DNA from: Nonomuraea africana
GTDB lineage: Bacteria; Actinomycetota; Actinomycetes; Streptosporangiales; Streptosporangiaceae
Reading direction: 5' to 3'
Assembly (NCBI RefSeq): GCF_014873535.1
Contig: NZ_JADBEF010000001.1
Span: forward strand, 5,270,001 to 5,334,000
DNA length: 64,000 bases
The notes under the pieces were generated by a model that was not told the DNA's origin, made no database searches, and saw only the letters and a list, made by a program, of their open reading frames with translations. This document shows positions 16,682 to 24,303 of the stretch, in pieces (within the stretch, counting starts at the first letter, position 1; each line of letters begins with the position of its first letter). A program made the position numbers and the translations under genes.

Positions 16682-17905
16682 CTAGATGACTCCGTTCGTC
16701 TTCAGCTCGGCCAGTTCGTCGGCGCTCACGCCGAAGGCGCCGTAGATCTCCTCGTTGTGCTCGCCCAGCAGCGGGGGCGTGCGGACCTCGACCGGCGAGT
16801 CCGACAGCTGCAGCGGGCTGCCCACCGTCACGAACGCGCCGCGCTCGGGGTGGTCGACGCTGACGACGATGCCCTCCTCGCGCAGGCTGGCATCCTCGAC
16901 CAGCTCCTTCGTGGACAGGATCGGACCGCACGGGATGTTCTGGGCGTTGAGCGTGTCCAGCACGGTCCACTTGTCGTGCGCGATGCTCCACTCCTCGATG
17001 AGCTGGAACATCTTGTCCAGCTTCGGCAGCCGCGCCTCCGGGGTGGCCCACTCGGGGTCGTCGGCCAGCTCGGGCCTGCCGATGATCGCCGACAGCGGCT
17101 TCCAGCCGACCGGCTGCACGATCACGTAGATGTAGTCGTTGGGACCGCCCGGCGCGCACCGCACCGCCCAGCCCGGCTGCCCGCCGCCGCTGGCGTTGCC
17201 CGAGCGCGGCACCTCCTCGCCGAAGGTCTTGTTCGGGTACTCCTTCAGCGGCCCGTGCGCCAGCCGCTGCTGGTCGCGCAGCTTCACCCGGCACAGGTTG
17301 AGTACGGCGTGCTGCATCGCGACCTGGACGCGCTGTCCCCTGCCGGTGCTCTCCCGCTGGTAGAGGGCGGCGAGGATGCCCGCGACCGCGTGGATGCCGG
17401 TGCCCGAGTCGCCGATCTGGGCGCCGGTGGCCAGCGGCGGGCCCTCCTCGAAGCCCGTGGTGCTCATCGAGCCGCCCATGGCCTGGGCGATCACCTCGTA
17501 CGCCTTGAACTTCGCGTACCGGCCCGCGCCGAAGCCCTTGATGGAGGCGTAGATGAGGCGCGGGTTGAGCTCCTGCAGGCGCTCCCACGTGAAGCCCATA
17601 CGGTCGACCGCGCCGGGGCCGAAGTTCTCCACCAGGATGTCGGAGTTCTTCACCAGCTCGGCGAACAGCTCCTTGCCGCGCTCGCTCTTCATGTTGAGCG
17701 TGATGCTGCGCTTGTTGCAGTTCAGCATCGTGAAGTAGAGGCTGTCGATGCCGGGCAGGTCGCGCAGCTGCTGCCGGGTGATGTCGCCGGTCGGGGCCTC
17801 CAGCTTGACCACGTCGGCGCCGAGCCAGCCGAGCAGCTGCGTGGCCGACGGGCCGGACTGGACGTGGGTCATGTCCAGGACGCGGACGCCTTCCAGTGCC
17901 TTCAT
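16682..17905 (-). CDS. frc: Class III CoA-transferase, formyl-CoA:oxalate CoA-transferase-like
   Basis: A 407-residue CaiB/BaiF-type CoA-transferase closest to Frc: VLDMTHVQSGPSATQLLGWL, DSLYFTMLNCNKRSI, VENFGPGAVDRMGFTW and LLGEHNEEI all match. The catalytic aspartate is Asp166 in IGDSGTGIH. The mobile glycine loop is SGGGQPGW at 239-246. Frc moves CoA from formyl-CoA to oxalate. However, the substrate-contacting Trp48 of the Oxalobacter enzyme aligns with Gln46 (GDITRQQLRD), so acceptor or donor specificity may differ. It lies 9 nt after the ThDP enzyme and directly before the acyl-CoA ligase. Confidence 0.88.
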   Translation of the reverse strand: MKALEGVRVLDMTHVQSGPSATQLLGWLGADVVKLEAPTGDITRQQLRDLPGIDSLYFTMLNCNKRSITLNMKSERGKELFAELVKNSDILVENFGPGAVDRMGFTWERLQELNPRLIYASIKGFGAGRYAKFKAYEVIAQAMGGSMSTTGFEEGPPLATGAQIGDSGTGIHAVAGILAALYQRESTGRGQRVQVAMQHAVLNLCRVKLRDQQRLAHGPLKEYPNKTFGEEVPRSGNASGGGQPGWAVRCAPGGPNDYIYVIVQPVGWKPLSAIIGRPELADDPEWATPEARLPKLDKMFQLIEEWSIAHDKWTVLDTLNAQNIPCGPILSTKELVEDASLREEGIVVSVDHPERGAFVTVGSPLQLSDSPVEVRTPPLLGEHNEEIYGAFGVSADELAELKTNGVI

Positions 17906-17914
17906 GACCGCTCC

Positions 17915-19579
17915 CTACTTGTACATCGTCTGGTTCATGGTCCCGGGGGCGTAGACCTCCGGATCGACCCACACGTTGATCAGCGAGGGCTTGCCCGACT
18001 CGCGCGCCCTTTCCATCGCGGGGCGGATGTCGGCCGGGTCGCGGACCTCCTCGCCGTGACCGCCGAGGAGCTTGGCGAACTCGTCGTAGCGGACGTCGCC
18101 GAGGGTGTTGCCGATGCGGGCGCGGTCCTCGCCGTACTTGGCGGCCTGGCCGTACCTGATCTGGTTCATCGAGGAGTTGTTGCCGATGACGCCGATGAAC
18201 GGCAGGTCGAAGCGGACCATCGTCTCGAAGTCCCAGCCGGTGAGGCTGAAGGCGCCGTCGCCGAACAGCGCGACGACCTCCTTGTCGGGGCGGGCCTGCT
18301 TGGCGGCCATCGCGAAGGCGACGCCGACGCCGAGCGTGCCGAGCGGGCCCGGGTCCATCCAGTGGCCGGGCGACTTGGGCTGGACGACCTGTCCGGAGAA
18401 GGTGACGATGTCGCCGCCGTCGCCGATGTAGATGGAGTCCTCGGTCAGGAACTCGTTGATCTCGTGGACGAGCCGGTAGGGGTCGATCGGCCGCGAGTCG
18501 GAGTGCTGCCGCGGCAGGCGCTTGGTGTATGCCTGGGTCTCGACCGTGCGCAGCTCCTCGATCCACTCCTTGCGCCTGGTGGCGGCGTTCTGGACGCGTC
18601 CGGTGGCGGCCTGGGTGACCGCGGACAGGACGGCGCCCGCGTCGCCGACGATGCCGAGGTCGATGTCGCGGTTCTTGCCGACCGTGCGGTAGTCGAGGTC
18701 GATCTGGACGACGGTGGCGGTGGGCGAGAGGCGCTTGCCGTACCCCATCCTGAAGTCGAACGGCGTGCCCACGATGATGATCAGGTCGGCCTCGGTGAAG
18801 GCATACCTGCGGCTGAGCTGGAAGTGGTGCGGGTCGCCCGGCGGGAGTGTGCCCCGGCCCGAGCCGTTCATGTAGGCCGGCACGTTGAGCGCGCGGACGA
18901 AGTCGATGGCGGCGTCTGTGCCGCGGCAGGTCCAGACCTGGCTGCCGAGCAGGATGCACGGCTTCTCGCTGTGGGCCAGCAGGTCGGCCAGGCGCTCGAT
19001 GGCCTCGGGGTCGCCCGCCTGCCTGGTCGAGGCGCGGTAGTTCGTGGGGATGCGGGCCTGGTCGAGGGGCACCTTGGCGTCGAGGACGTCGCGCGGGATC
19101 TCCAGGAACGACGGGCCCGGCGCGCCGTGGTAGCACTCGCGGAAGGCCATCGACACCAGGTCGGCCACCCGCTCTGTGCTCGGCACCGTGGCGGCGAACT
19201 TGGTGATGGGGGTCATCATGTCGACGTGCGGGAGGTCCTGCAGCGAGCCCATCTTGTGCTGGCTCAGGGCGCCCTGGCCGCCGATGAGCAGCATCGGGCT
19301 CTCGGCACGGAAGGCGTTGGCCACGCCCGTCACCGCGTCGGTTGTGCCGGGGCCCGCGGTGACGACCGCGCAGCCGGGCTTGCCGGTGATCCTGGCGTAG
19401 CCGTCGGCCGCGTGCGCCGCGACCTGCTCGTGGCGTACGTCGATCACCTCGATGCCCTCGTCCACGCAACCGTCGTAGATGTCGATGATGTGGCCACCGC
19501 AGAGCGTGTAGATGACGTCCACGCCCTCCGCCTTGAGCGCCTTGGCCACCAGGTGACCACCCGAGATCAGTTCCGACAT
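17915..19579 (-). CDS. ThDP-dependent oxalyl-CoA decarboxylase / 2-hydroxyacyl-CoA lyase family enzyme
   Basis: A 554-residue enzyme with three acetolactate-synthase-like domains. The ThDP-activating Glu is Glu51 (VRHEQVAAHAADGYAR), and the cofactor motif is GDGAFSLTGWDFETM followed by GNN near residue 435. Next to frc it invites the name oxalyl-CoA decarboxylase. However, the oxalyl-contacting Tyr-Glu of Oxalobacter Oxc (DYEEMDQ) is replaced by Leu116-Pro117 (QDLPHVDM), as in 2-hydroxyacyl-CoA lyases (EFPQVE in human HACL1). Either activity would make formyl-CoA, which fits the transferase and formate dehydrogenase nearby. First gene of its run; GGAAGGGTGA precedes ATG 19579 and the shared palindrome lies 38 bp upstream. 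Confidence 0.82.
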   Translation of the reverse strand: MSELISGGHLVAKALKAEGVDVIYTLCGGHIIDIYDGCVDEGIEVIDVRHEQVAAHAADGYARITGKPGCAVVTAGPGTTDAVTGVANAFRAESPMLLIGGQGALSQHKMGSLQDLPHVDMMTPITKFAATVPSTERVADLVSMAFRECYHGAPGPSFLEIPRDVLDAKVPLDQARIPTNYRASTRQAGDPEAIERLADLLAHSEKPCILLGSQVWTCRGTDAAIDFVRALNVPAYMNGSGRGTLPPGDPHHFQLSRRYAFTEADLIIIVGTPFDFRMGYGKRLSPTATVVQIDLDYRTVGKNRDIDLGIVGDAGAVLSAVTQAATGRVQNAATRRKEWIEELRTVETQAYTKRLPRQHSDSRPIDPYRLVHEINEFLTEDSIYIGDGGDIVTFSGQVVQPKSPGHWMDPGPLGTLGVGVAFAMAAKQARPDKEVVALFGDGAFSLTGWDFETMVRFDLPFIGVIGNNSSMNQIRYGQAAKYGEDRARIGNTLGDVRYDEFAKLLGGHGEEVRDPADIRPAMERARESGKPSLINVWVDPEVYAPGTMNQTMYK

Positions 19580-19609
19580 CGCTCACCCTTCCAGGATGCT
19601 GTCTTCTCC

Positions 19610-19626
19610 ATACTGCATACCGTATG
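19610..19626 (-). promoter_or_regulatory. Palindromic operator before the ThDP lyase/frc run
   Basis: ATAC-C-GTAT at 19617-19625 is identical to the 9-mer before sucC (5735-5743). Immediately left is a second half-site, CCATACTGCAT. It lies 30-47 bp upstream of the ATG, between the moeA stop and the lyase start, where a repressor would act. Confidence 0.65.
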
Positions 19627-19670
19627 AGCCACATGCTTACTCGGCTATCACGGGCCTGTCTAGCCCCTTC

Positions 19671-21143
19671 TCAGTCCGGCAGGTCGAGCAGTTCCACCGG
19701 CTCGCCGTCCCAGCCGGGCGGGAGCACGGCCAGCGCGTCGGCCAGCGCGGCCCCCCAGAGCGAGCCGGGCCGATCACGCCCGACGGGCACCGCCCCACTC
19801 CCCGACCTGCGCACGGGCACGAGCCGCGTGTCCCTGGGATGGGCCGGCGTCGCGCGCTCCCCCGGCTGGAAACGCTCGGACTTCTGGGATGGCCGGGCCA
19901 GGGTCGCGTGCTCGCCCGGCTGGTAGCGCTCGGACTCCTGGGATGGCCGGGTCAGGGTCGCGCGTTCGCCCGGCTGGTAGCGCTCGCCCTTGAGCAGCGG
20001 GACCAGCAGCGTCAGGGCGGCGGACAGGGCGGCGAACGGGTTGCCAGGCAGCCCCACCACCAGGCGCCCACCGGGCAGCCTGGCGAGGAGCTGGGGATGG
20101 CCGGGCCGTACGGCGACCCCGTCGACGAGCACCTCGGCCCCCACCTCGTCGAGAACCGCCCGCAGGTGGTCGGCGGGCCCCTTGGACGAGGCCCCGCACA
20201 CCACAACGATCTCCGCCCTGCCTTGTCCGAGCTGCTCCTCCAGGACGGGCGCGGCCGTGTCGACGCCGGCGGGCGGGCTGGGGGTGGGTCCGGCGGTGGT
20301 GCCGGGAGGCTGAGGGGCGAGGGCGGTGCGGAGAGGTTCGGGGCCGTCGGGGAGCGTGAGGCACGGGCCGACCCGGCCGCCCGCCCATTCGATCAGCCCG
20401 GGCAGGAAGGGTCCGATGGCGTCGCGCACACGGCCGGGCTCGGGCAGTCCCTCATCCACCACCTCGTCGCCCGTCACGAGCACCGCCACCTCGGGGCGCC
20501 GGTGAACCGTGAGCACGTCGTGTCCCAGCGCGGCGGCCAGCCCCAGAACCATGGGCGTCACCCGCGCCCCGGCGCCGAGCGCCATCTCGCCGAGCCCGAC
20601 GTCCTCACCCCGCCGCCGCACATGCCGCCCGTCCTCCACCACCCCGGCGACCCAGCCACCACCCCTCTCCCGCTCACCCGAACGATCCGACCAGGCCCGC
20701 GACTCGGCTTCCCGCTCACCCGAGTGGTCCTGCCTGGCCCCCGACCCCGCGCCTCGCTCATCCGAGTGGTCAGGTAGAGCCCGTGGCACGGCGTTCTGTT
20801 CGCCGGACGATCCTGCGTCCATACATCGGGCGGCCTCGTATGGCAGGACCGCTCTCGTGCCCTCGGGTACCGGCGCACCGGTGGCGATCTCCACCGCCCA
20901 GCCCGGCTTCAGCACCTCGGCGTGCGCCTGCCCGCCCGCCAGCACCTGTCCGACCACCTGCCACGGCCCCTCCCCCGCGACCGCGTACCCGTCCATCGCC
21001 GACACGTCCGTTCCCGGCACCGCGACGAGGGCCCGCAGGGGCAGGGCCAGGCGGCAGCCGTGCGCCATGGACAGCGGCACCTCCTCGGCAGGTGAGGACG
21101 GCGCCGCGCGCAACGCGATGGCGCGCGCCTCTGCCCACGTCAC
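19671..21143 (-). CDS. moeA: Molybdopterin molybdotransferase MoeA with repeat-rich insertions
   Basis: MoeA inserts molybdate into adenylylated molybdopterin, giving the cofactor needed by the formate dehydrogenase encoded just beyond. Domains are recognisable from VTWAEARAIAL, through PGTDVSAMDGYAVAG (substrate Asp) and VLVTGDEVVDEG, to VVGLPGNPFAALSA. At 490 residues it is about 85 longer than usual. The excess lies in two low-complexity segments, about residues 104-172 (units like DHSGERE) and 383-437 (three 18-residue units containing ERYQPGERATL). GTG 21143 with GGGTGG upstream was preferred because the frame beyond it is non-conserved. Divergent from the ketopantoate-reductase-like gene. 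Confidence 0.85.
   Translation of the reverse strand: MTWAEARAIALRAAPSSPAEEVPLSMAHGCRLALPLRALVAVPGTDVSAMDGYAVAGEGPWQVVGQVLAGGQAHAEVLKPGWAVEIATGAPVPEGTRAVLPYEAARCMDAGSSGEQNAVPRALPDHSDERGAGSGARQDHSGEREAESRAWSDRSGERERGGGWVAGVVEDGRHVRRRGEDVGLGEMALGAGARVTPMVLGLAAALGHDVLTVHRRPEVAVLVTGDEVVDEGLPEPGRVRDAIGPFLPGLIEWAGGRVGPCLTLPDGPEPLRTALAPQPPGTTAGPTPSPPAGVDTAAPVLEEQLGQGRAEIVVVCGASSKGPADHLRAVLDEVGAEVLVDGVAVRPGHPQLLARLPGGRLVVGLPGNPFAALSAALTLLVPLLKGERYQPGERATLTRPSQESERYQPGEHATLARPSQKSERFQPGERATPAHPRDTRLVPVRRSGSGAVPVGRDRPGSLWGAALADALAVLPPGWDGEPVELLDLPD
19830..19995. repeat. Three 54-bp degenerate tandem repeats inside moeA
   Basis: On the minus strand three consecutive 18-codon units read SERYQPGERATLTRPSQE with substitutions (SERYQPGEHATLARPSQK, SERFQPGERATPAHP). 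They lie near the C-terminal domain of MoeA and keep the frame. The family has no such segment. Confidence 0.75.
20625..20830. repeat. Degenerate 42-bp repeats inside moeA domain II
   Basis: Minus-strand codons give repeated 14-residue units built on DHSGERE (DHSDERG, DHSGERE, DRSGERE), rich in Arg, Ser, Gly and Glu. They interrupt MoeA between the conserved GAPVPEGTRAVLPYE and VVEDGRHVRRRGEDV segments. Confidence 0.65.
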
Positions 21144-21342
21144 GTGTCCACCCGACGCCCTGTCCACCTTGCGGCCCCCGCCATCCGTCTCCACGCGCGA
21201 CTCCACCCGACGAACCCTGCCATCTCCATCTGACCGACCCTGATGCCACCCCACCACGCCATCCCTTTCCAGGGTCTCCGGTAACCGCGGTCCGGCCCAA
21301 CCGAGAACCCCCGCTCCCCGGGGAAGCCTGCCGTCCCCTCCC

Positions 21343-21371
21343 TTGACCCGAATTTTTCCATACTGTATACC
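21343..21371 (+). promoter_or_regulatory. Promoter and operator of the ketopantoate-reductase-like gene
   Basis: TTGACC (21343-21348) and TATACC (21366-21371) are 17 bp apart. ATAC-T-GTAT (21360-21368) overlaps the -10 box and carries the same arms as the sucC and lyase operators. Transcription would begin about 27 nt before ATG 21405. Confidence 0.7.
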
Positions 21372-21404
21372 GAATGCACTGTCGACGCGAGAACGGAGCT
21401 CGGT

Positions 21405-22376
21405 ATGAAGGTCGCTGTTCTCGGCGCCGGCGCCATCGGCGCGTACGTGGGCGCCGCCCTCCACAGGGGCGGCGCCGAGGTGCATCTCATCGCCAGGGGC
21501 GAGCACCTGCGGGCGATACGCGAGGCCGGTGTGCGGGTGCTGAGCCCGAGGGGTGACTTCACCGCCCACCCCCACGCCACCGACGACCCTCGCGAGGTCG
21601 GCCCGGTGGACCACGTGTTCCTCGGACTGAAGGCCAACTCCTACGCGGCCGCGGGCCCGCTCGTCAGGCCACTGCTGCACGAGTCCACCACGATCATCGC
21701 CGCACAGAACGGCATCCCGTGGTGGTACTTCCACGGGCTCAAGGGCCCCTACCAGGGCTACCGCATCGAGAGCGTCGACCCGGGCGGCACGGTCACCGCC
21801 GCGCTCCCGCTGGAACGCGCCATCGGCTGCGTCGTCTACGCGGCGACCGAGATCGAGGAGCCGGGCGTGATCCGCCACCTCGAAGGGACCCGCTTCTCGA
21901 TCGGCGAGCCCTCGGGCGAGCTCACCGCCCGCTGCGCGAGCTTCGGCGCGGCGATGACCAGCGGCGGGTTGAAGTGCCCCGTGGAGCAGGACCTGCGCAA
22001 GGACGTCTGGATCAAGCTGATGGGCAACATCGCCTTCAACCCGATCAGCGCGCTGGCCAGGGCCACCATGGCCGGGATCTGCCGCCACGACGGGGCGAGG
22101 GAGCTGGTGGTGGCGATGATGCGCGAGACCGTCGAGGTGGCCAGGCGGGTGGGCTGCGATCCAGGCGTCTCCGTCGAGCGCAGGCTGAGGGGCGCGGAGA
22201 GGGCGGGCGAGCACAAGACCTCCACGCTGCAGGACCTGGAGAAGGGCAAGCCGCTGGAGCTCGACGTGCTGCTGGCCGCCGTGGTGGAGCTGGCCGACCT
22301 GACGGGCGCCGAGGTGCCGACGCTGCGGGCGATCCACGCGGTCAGCGATCTGCTCAACGAGGGCCTCGCGAGCTGA
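21405..22376 (+). CDS. Ketopantoate reductase (ApbA/PanE) family 2-oxoacid reductase
   Basis: A 323-residue NADP-dependent reductase. The Rossmann motif is GAGAIGAYVGAAL at residues 7-19. The catalytic Lys lies in EQDLRKDVWIKLMGNIAFNP and the C-terminal substrate segment is EHKTSTLQDLEKGKPLELD, both typical. The named family activity is ketopantoate to pantoate. Its promoter carries the operator of the C1/C2-acid genes and it sits between moeA and the formate dehydrogenase, so it more likely reduces a pathway 2-oxoacid; supplying pantoate for CoA is the alternative. GGAG precedes ATG 21405. Confidence 0.85.
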   Translation: MKVAVLGAGAIGAYVGAALHRGGAEVHLIARGEHLRAIREAGVRVLSPRGDFTAHPHATDDPREVGPVDHVFLGLKANSYAAAGPLVRPLLHESTTIIAAQNGIPWWYFHGLKGPYQGYRIESVDPGGTVTAALPLERAIGCVVYAATEIEEPGVIRHLEGTRFSIGEPSGELTARCASFGAAMTSGGLKCPVEQDLRKDVWIKLMGNIAFNPISALARATMAGICRHDGARELVVAMMRETVEVARRVGCDPGVSVERRLRGAERAGEHKTSTLQDLEKGKPLELDVLLAAVVELADLTGAEVPTLRAIHAVSDLLNEGLAS

Positions 22377-22387
22377 CGCAAAAAGAC

Positions 22388-22407
22388 ATACCGTAGGCTG
22401 TATACAG
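22388..22407 (+). promoter_or_regulatory. Operator-like palindromes before the formate dehydrogenase operon
   Basis: ATAC-C-GTAg (22388-22396; 8 of 9 positions of the shared core) is followed by the perfect palindrome CTGTATACAG (22398-22407). Both lie within 32 bp of ATG 22420 and before GGAGGG. They place the formate dehydrogenase genes in the same proposed regulon. Confidence 0.6.
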
Positions 22408-22419
22408 AATGGAGGGATC

Positions 22420-24303
22420 ATGAGCTATGACCGCCTGACCCATCCACTGGTTCGTGAGGACGGCGTGCTGCGCAGGGCGAGCTGGGACGAGGCCCTCGAC
22501 GCCGCGGCGGAAGGCTTCCTGCGCAACATCGCCAGGCACGGCCCCGACAGCTTCGCGATGCTGTCGTGCGCCCGCTCCACCAACGAGATGAACTACGTGG
22601 GCCAGAAGTTCACTCGCGTCGTCGTCGGAACGAACAACGTGGACTCCTGCAACCGCACCTGCCACGCGCCGAGCGTCGCGGGCCTTTCCGCGGTGTTCGG
22701 CAGCGGTGGCGGCACCTCCTCCTACCAGGAGGTCGAGGACACCGACGTGATCGTCATGTGGGGTTCGGCCGCCCGCAACGCCCACCCGATCTTCTTCCAG
22801 CACGTGCTGAAGGCGATCCACAAGGGCGCCCGGATGTTCGCGGTCGATCCCAGGCGCACCGGGACGGCCCAGTGGGCCGACCGCTGGCTCGGCCTGAACG
22901 TGGGCACGGACATCCCGCTCGCCCACGCCATCGCCCGCGAGATCATCGACGCGGGGCTGCACAACGAGCCGTTCATCCGGCGGGCCACCACCGGCTTCGA
23001 CGAGTTCGCCAGGAAGGTCGAACCCTGGACGCTCGGCGTGGCCGAGCAGGTGACGGGCGTGCCCAGGGCGGCGATCCGGGAGCTGGCGCACACCTACGCC
23101 CGCGCCGACCGGGCCCAGCTGTGCTGGACACTCGGCATCACCGAGCACCACAACGCCACCGACAACGTGCGCGCCCTCATCAACCTGGCACTGCTGACCG
23201 GCCACGTCGGCAGGTACGGCTCCGGCCTGTCCCCGCTGCGAGGCCAGAACAACGTGCAGGGCGGCGGCGACATGGGCGCCATCCCCAACCGCCTGCCCGG
23301 CTTCCAGGACATCCTCGATCCCGAGGTCAGGCAGCGCTTCGAGACCGCCTGGCAGACGCCGATCCAGCCGCGCTACGGCCTCAACCTCACCCAGATGCTG
23401 GAGGCGATGGCCGAGGGCGAGGTCACCACGTGCTACCTCATCGGCGAGAACCCGGTGCAGTCCGAGGCCGACTCGCTGGCCTGCGTCAAGCGCCTCAGCA
23501 TGCTCGACCACCTGGTCGTCCAGGACATCTTCCTCACCAAGACCGCCCAGATGGCCGACGTCGTGCTGCCCGCCGGCGCCGCCTGGTGCGAAAGCGAGGG
23601 CACCTTCACCAACAGCGAGCGCAGGGTCCAGCGGGTCCGCAAGGCCCTCGATCCGCCAGGAGAGGCCCGTGACGACATCTGGATCATGTGTGAGATCGCC
23701 CGCAGGATGGGCCACGACTGGCACTACGACGGCGCCGAGCAGGTGTGGAACGAGCTGCGCAGCCTCTCCCCCGTGCACACCGGCATGACCTATCGGCGGC
23801 TGGAGGAGCACCAGGGCATCCAGTGGCCGTGCCCGTCCGAGGACTCCATCGAGCCGCCCTACCTGCACGGCCGGCTCTGGGAGCAGGACCCGGGACCGCG
23901 GGCTCCATTCGCGGTGCTCGAGCACTCGCCGCCGGTGGACCTGCTCGACGAGGAGTACCCGTTCAGGCTCACCACGGGCCGCCGCCTCGATTCCTACAAC
24001 ACCGGCGTGCAGTCCTCGGGCTTCGCCTCGCCGCTGCGCAGGGGCGAGACGATCGAGCTGTGCCCGGAGGACGCGTCCCGGCTCGGCCTGGTCAGGGGCG
24101 AGGAGGTCAGGATCAGCTCCAGGCGCGGCACGGTGGTCGCCCCCGTCCACATCGACCCGGCGCTGCGGCCCGGTCTGGTGTTCATGACCATGCACTTCCC
24201 CGACGAGGTCGACACCAATGCCCTGACCATCGAGGCCACCTGCCCGATCGCGGGAACGGCCGAGTTCAAGGCGGCAGCCGTACGCATCGAGAAGGTGAGC
24301 TAG
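22420..24303 (+). CDS. Formate dehydrogenase catalytic (bis-MGD molybdenum) subunit lacking its Fe4S4 domain
   Basis: A 627-residue molybdopterin oxidoreductase that oxidises formate to CO2. The Mo ligand and proton-accepting pair is Cys81-His82 (NRTCHAPSVAGL), equivalent to Sec140-His141 of E. coli FdhF. Cofactor-binding segments include GSGLSPLRGQNNVQGGGDMG, GENPVQSEAD and the C-terminal MoCo-binding domain (RLTTGRRLDSYNTG onward). The protein starts at SYDRLTHPLVREDG, exactly where the sequence following the first Fe4S4 domain normally continues; that domain is encoded at 26015-26857. No signal peptide, so cytoplasmic. The stop shares one base with the next gene's GTG. Confidence 0.92.
   Translation: MSYDRLTHPLVREDGVLRRASWDEALDAAAEGFLRNIARHGPDSFAMLSCARSTNEMNYVGQKFTRVVVGTNNVDSCNRTCHAPSVAGLSAVFGSGGGTSSYQEVEDTDVIVMWGSAARNAHPIFFQHVLKAIHKGARMFAVDPRRTGTAQWADRWLGLNVGTDIPLAHAIAREIIDAGLHNEPFIRRATTGFDEFARKVEPWTLGVAEQVTGVPRAAIRELAHTYARADRAQLCWTLGITEHHNATDNVRALINLALLTGHVGRYGSGLSPLRGQNNVQGGGDMGAIPNRLPGFQDILDPEVRQRFETAWQTPIQPRYGLNLTQMLEAMAEGEVTTCYLIGENPVQSEADSLACVKRLSMLDHLVVQDIFLTKTAQMADVVLPAGAAWCESEGTFTNSERRVQRVRKALDPPGEARDDIWIMCEIARRMGHDWHYDGAEQVWNELRSLSPVHTGMTYRRLEEHQGIQWPCPSEDSIEPPYLHGRLWEQDPGPRAPFAVLEHSPPVDLLDEEYPFRLTTGRRLDSYNTGVQSSGFASPLRRGETIELCPEDASRLGLVRGEEVRISSRRGTVVAPVHIDPALRPGLVFMTMHFPDEVDTNALTIEATCPIAGTAEFKAAAVRIEKVS

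Noticed and set aside
14480..19627. A 1,715-codon open frame on the plus strand opposite the lyase, frc and ligase genes
   Set aside because: It is an antisense shadow caused by high third-position GC; its product is low-complexity Arg/Asp/Val/Leu-rich sequence with no family match, while three well-conserved genes occupy the other strand.
19671..22421. Open frame that would extend MoeA by more than 420 residues toward 22421
   Set aside because: The extra part lies opposite the ketopantoate-reductase-like gene and has no similarity to known domains; MoeA begins near GTG 21143.
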